Source of the DNA: Alcaligenaceae bacterium
Lineage (GTDB): Bacteria; Pseudomonadota; Gammaproteobacteria; Burkholderiales; Burkholderiaceae_B
Direction: 5' to 3'
Assembly (NCBI GenBank): GCA_012511095.1
Contig: JAAZGT010000057.1
Location: forward strand, 1 to 8,729
DNA length: 8,729 bases
Part shown: piece by piece, positions 6,299 through 8,729 of the stretch
Layout: every line of letters begins with the position of its first letter
Position numbering within the stretch: the stretch's first letter is position 1
Notes under the pieces: model-generated
What the model saw: the letters and a program-made list of their open reading frames with translations, nothing else
Database searches by the model: none
Told to the model about the DNA's origin: nothing
Program-made: the position numbers and the translations under genes

Positions 6299-7099
6299 GT
6301 GAATACACTTGCTACTCCAAATTTAAACGATGCCACCCTTGAGGTTAAGGATCGCATCGCTACGTTGACCTTAAATCGTCATGATGTCCGCAATGCCTTA
6401 ACAGGAACTGGGCTCATTGAGGATATTGTCACTACTTGCGAATGGGTCAATCAGGCCGATCATGTTTCCGTGCTGATCATCACAGGCGCAGGTTCTAGCT
6501 TTTCAGCAGGCGGTAACATCAAGGATATGGCCGAACGTGGCGGTGATTTTGCTGGTGATGTGGCTGAGGTAGCCACGCGTTACCGTCGTGGCATTCAACG
6601 TATCCCCTTAGCCATGGAGCAGGTCGAAGTTCCAGTCATCGCAGCTATCAATGGTCCGGCCATTGGTGCTGGTTTTGACTTGTGTAATATGGCCGATCTA
6701 CGTATTGCATCAGAAAAAGCGAAGTTTGGAGAAACCTTTTTAAATCTGGGTATTATTCCAGGAGATGGTGGCGCTTGGTTGATGCAGCGTTTAATTGGTT
6801 ATCAAGCCGCTTTCGAATTGACCTTTTCTGGTCGAGTGATCGATGCAGAGGAAGCCAAAAAGCTAGGAATTTTACTCGAGGTGGTGCCACATGATGAACT
6901 CATGTCGCGCGTAAATGAAATAGCCACGCGTTTTGCGAATCAACCGCCTAAAGCCGTTCGTCTGACCAAGCGCCTAATGAAAATGGCACAACGTACTGAG
7001 TTAAAAGATTTTCTTGAGATATGTGCGGCATTCCAAGGTATGTGTCATAACGAAGCAGAGCACCTAGAAGCGGTACACAAGTTTTTGGAAAAACAATAA
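6299..7099 (+). CDS. Crotonase-family (enoyl-CoA hydratase/isomerase) protein with atypical active site
   Basis: This 266-residue crotonase-fold protein starts at GTG. The first oxyanion-hole segment is SFSAGGNIKDM (67-77) and the second is NGPAIGAGFDLCNMADLRIAS (118-138), so CoA-thioester binding is expected. The two glutamates used by classical hydratases (E144 and E164 in rat enoyl-CoA hydratase) are not conserved: by alignment they become D127 and F147. E145 in FGETF and D156 in IPGDGG are nearby acids that could take over, as in some isomerase-type crotonases. Annotation pipelines would say enoyl-CoA hydratase, but isomerase, dehalogenase-like or other CoA chemistry is equally possible. 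It sits 24 bases behind metC and just before a strong terminator, so it is the last gene of that unit. A link to leucine or other acyl-CoA breakdown is inference from the neighbourhood. Confidence 0.85.
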   Translation: MNTLATPNLNDATLEVKDRIATLTLNRHDVRNALTGTGLIEDIVTTCEWVNQADHVSVLIITGAGSSFSAGGNIKDMAERGGDFAGDVAEVATRYRRGIQRIPLAMEQVEVPVIAAINGPAIGAGFDLCNMADLRIASEKAKFGETFLNLGIIPGDGGAWLMQRLIGYQAAFELTFSGRVIDAEEAKKLGILLEVVPHDELMSRVNEIATRFANQPPKAVRLTKRLMKMAQRTELKDFLEICAAFQGMCHNEAEHLEAVHKFLEKQ

Positions 7100-7158
7100 A
7101 CAGTCTTTGATGACTATGAGCACACTTAAATTGTGTTAGAAAAAACGTTGAAGACATA

Positions 7159-7201
7159 ATAAAGGCGCTACATTTACGCAAATAATGTAGCGCCTTTATT
7201 G
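7159..7201. terminator. Bidirectional terminator between the crotonase gene and dsbA
   Basis: A perfect 17-bp stem runs from 7159-7175 to 7185-7201 (core AAAGGCGCTACATT) with a nine-base loop. A-rich and T-rich flanks form part of the stem, so each strand yields a GC-rich hairpin ending in CCTTTATT. It lies between two convergent genes that end at 7099 and 7219, and can stop both. Confidence 0.88.
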
Positions 7202-7218
7202 ATCCTTAAGATAGGAAA

Positions 7219-7845
7219 TTATTTTTGCTCAGCTAAAACTTGATCAAGTAACTTTTGAGCTTGTTGAATGCTACTTTCATAAGTACCAGTCATTGATGGC
7301 GAGGTCAGGTAGCGACCACCCACAGCAATTGATGGTGTGCCTTCAACTGCGTAGCTATCAGTGAGTTTACGGGCGTTATTTGCTTTAGAGGTAACACCAA
7401 AAGAGCTCATAGCAGATGCGATTTGATCCTTTTCTACGCCTTGCTTAGCCGCCCAATCAATTAGGGCTTCATCAGTAAAGAGGCGTTGACGCTCTTTGTG
7501 AATCGCATCAAATAACTTTTGATGCAAATCTAAACGACCTAAAGCCTCAATTGCATAGTAAAACCTTTGAGTCGGTTGCATTGAAGCATTGAAAGCAACC
7601 GGTACATGAAGCATCACTGCGCCCTCGGGTAGCTCTTGTTCCCATTGACTGATCATAGGGGCAATGGCAGCACAATGGCCACAAGTGTATGAGAAGAACT
7701 CTAACACCTCAACCTTGTCAGGAGTGCTTGAAGCAAACGGTTGTTGAAAAGTTACATAAGCTGTGCTTTGTTGGGCCACTGCAACTGGTGCCGCAAAAGC
7801 TGCGCTTAATAAGGCCGTTGTTAAAAACTTATTAGCTAATTTCAT
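7219..7845 (-). CDS. dsbA: DsbA, periplasmic thiol:disulfide oxidoreductase
   Basis: The 208-residue precursor begins with a signal peptide (MKLANKFLTT, then an Ala/Leu-rich core to about A24, likely cleavage AVA|QQ). The mature part is a thioredoxin fold with the DsbA-type active site C55-G-H-C58 in FFSYTCGHC and the cis-proline P171 in EGTPSIAV. The inserted helical domain lies between. It donates disulfides to folding proteins in the periplasm and is reoxidised by DsbB, which is not in this window. Length is normal for the family. It follows an FtsN-like SPOR gene after a 103-base gap, the arrangement common in Burkholderiales. No good Shine-Dalgarno precedes the ATG (only AGGG about 14 bases away). 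A weak promoter-like TTGCTT/TAATAA pair exists in the gap but sits too close to the start to be persuasive. Confidence 0.95.
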   Translation of the reverse strand: MKLANKFLTTALLSAAFAAPVAVAQQSTAYVTFQQPFASSTPDKVEVLEFFSYTCGHCAAIAPMISQWEQELPEGAVMLHVPVAFNASMQPTQRFYYAIEALGRLDLHQKLFDAIHKERQRLFTDEALIDWAAKQGVEKDQIASAMSSFGVTSKANNARKLTDSYAVEGTPSIAVGGRYLTSPSMTGTYESSIQQAQKLLDQVLAEQK

Positions 7846-7948
7846 AATAATTTATTAAACCCTAACTATTGTTAAAGCAAGATTTGTTGTTTGCGTATGC
7901 ATAGTGACTCGTACTGAGCGGATTAGTTCCAGCTGTAGAGTCATTAGC

Positions 7949-8729
7949 TTAGTGTACTGGACTAAACTTAAGTTTGACAGCTTCTAGGCTTTTTTGTGCT
8001 GCTTGCAATGAGGCGCTCGAGTTGTAAGGGCCTACACGTACGTGGTAGACGGTTTGTTTATTAACTAGAGCCTTTTGAATGCTCGCGTTATTGTGCCCCA
8101 TTAATAGTAGTTGTGCGCGTACCGCATCGGCCTCATTTTCAGTTTTATATGCCCCAGTTTGTAAGTAAAAAGGGTTTTGTGCTGTTGGCGCAGGGCCTAA
8201 GGCAACGGTTTTCTCTGGCATTGCTGCCACAGCAGGCGCCACTTTGTTAGGCGTTACGGTAGCGGCAGTTGTCCCATTAGCGGGTATCGTTTGAATTAAA
8301 GCGCCTACGTGATCAACATTGTCTTTAGTCGTAGCCTTTGGAGCCGGTTTTGGTGCGCTTGTTGCAGGCGCAGCGCGACGCTCATTTTGGGCAATTAATG
8401 TACCAATGGGGTCCTCGCTAATACTTGGCTTAGGCTGTCTGGGCGCAGGGGCAGGCGTGGGTGTAGGAGCAGGTGCTCTGGTAACCCGTTGCTCTGGTGC
8501 CTTAGGCTGCGTACTTGGTGCAGGTGTAGGAGCGACAGGCCTTTCTAGAGCAGTAGATTCAGCAATACTGATAGGTGTTTGTGGCTGTGGCTCAACCTCG
8601 ATGCTCCGAGTTGTGGGCGTGACTGTGTGCTGAGGTCTTGGAGGAAGGGGAGTTAAGATGTTCTGCTGACTAGGCGTATGAGCATATTGTGGACCACCGC
8701 CCCCCTTTGTTAAGTTGGCATCTTGGCGA
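7949..8729 (-). CDS. SPOR-domain (FtsN-like) cell-division protein, C-terminal part
   Basis: The frame stays open from the stop at 7949 to the right edge, about 260 codons, so this is the C-terminal part of a larger protein. The last 75 residues (7952-8176) form a SPOR domain: NPFYLQTGAYKTENEADAV, then VYHVRVGPY and a closing helix. Such domains bind denuded-glycan peptidoglycan at the septum. Before it lies a long low-complexity linker rich in Pro, Ala, Thr and Gln (for example RAPAPTPTPAPAPRQPKP, around 8430-8480), expected to span the periplasm. The missing N-terminus should hold a cytoplasmic tail and one membrane helix as in FtsN/DedD. A GTG at 8242 could be mistaken for a start, but open linker coding continues upstream. 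The position before dsbA is typical of Burkholderiales. FtsN itself versus another SPOR protein cannot be decided here. Confidence 0.88.
   Translation of the reverse strand, partial: RQDANLTKGGGGPQYAHTPSQQNILTPLPPRPQHTVTPTTRSIEVEPQPQTPISIAESTALERPVAPTPAPSTQPKAPEQRVTRAPAPTPTPAPAPRQPKPSISEDPIGTLIAQNERRAAPATSAPKPAPKATTKDNVDHVGALIQTIPANGTTAATVTPNKVAPAVAAMPEKTVALGPAPTAQNPFYLQTGAYKTENEADAVRAQLLLMGHNNASIQKALVNKQTVYHVRVGPYNSSASLQAAQKSLEAVKLKFSPVH

Noticed and set aside
6948..7181. Minus-strand open frame over the crotonase end and the terminator
   Set aside because: It runs through the terminator hairpin and is antisense to the crotonase C-terminus; no protein-like features.
7896..7903. TATGCATA palindrome upstream of dsbA
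   Set aside because: An eight-base palindrome without partner sites or a known regulator is not evidence of an operator.
7905..7943. TGACTC and GAGTCA inverted pair between dsbA and the SPOR gene
   Set aside because: Six-base arms with a 27-base loop and no T-run; too weak to call a terminator or operator.
8319..8633. Plus-strand open frame rich in Gly, Ala and Val
   Set aside because: It is the antisense of the Pro/Ala/Thr linker of the SPOR protein, whose frame is open to the edge and leads into a recognisable domain. The Gly/Val-rich composition follows from that.

Overview
The window reads as chromosomal DNA of a betaproteobacterium, most likely an Alcaligenaceae-type organism of fairly low GC (by eye mid-40s percent, not calculated). 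Three things point there: a leucine-degradation (liu) cluster led by a MerR-type LiuR, the order SPOR/FtsN-like protein then dsbA, and a proteobacterial-type MetC. The genus is not certain; an Oligella/Pelistega-like member is only a guess. No mobile element, CRISPR array, RNA gene or prophage is visible.

Region 1 (1-3060, minus strand) is the start of the leucine/isovalerate catabolic cluster: liuR, liuA (isovaleryl-CoA dehydrogenase), an acetoacetyl-CoA thiolase, and the first 42 codons of liuB (methylcrotonyl-CoA carboxylase carboxyltransferase subunit), which runs off the left edge. Together they oxidise isovaleryl-CoA, carboxylate methylcrotonyl-CoA and split the final acetoacetyl-CoA. 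A strong hairpin terminator lies between the thiolase gene and liuB. Upstream of liuR is a perfect 16-bp palindrome, the probable LiuR operator.

Region 2 (3061-4318) starts with that divergent regulatory gap and continues with a plus-strand metallo-beta-lactamase-fold hydrolase. It has a complete metal-binding set and a probable C-terminal winged helix. Sharing the operator with liuR suggests a role in acyl-CoA metabolism, but its substrate is unknown.

Region 3 (4295-7205) holds a LysE/RhtB-type amino-acid exporter on the minus strand, whose end overlaps the hydrolase gene by 24 bp. Divergent from it is a plus-strand pair: metC (cystathionine beta-lyase) and a crotonase-family protein that lacks both canonical hydratase glutamates. 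A 17-bp perfect-stem, probably bidirectional terminator closes the pair.

Region 4 (7219-8729, minus strand) contains dsbA (periplasmic thiol oxidase) and, upstream of it, the C-terminal part of a SPOR-domain cell-division protein with a long Pro/Ala/Thr linker; its N-terminus is beyond the right edge.

Nothing here looks like a wholly new system. The most informative points are the shared operator whose two halves each supply a -35-like hexamer to a divergent promoter, the uncharacterised hydrolase tied to leucine catabolism, and the atypical active site of the crotonase.
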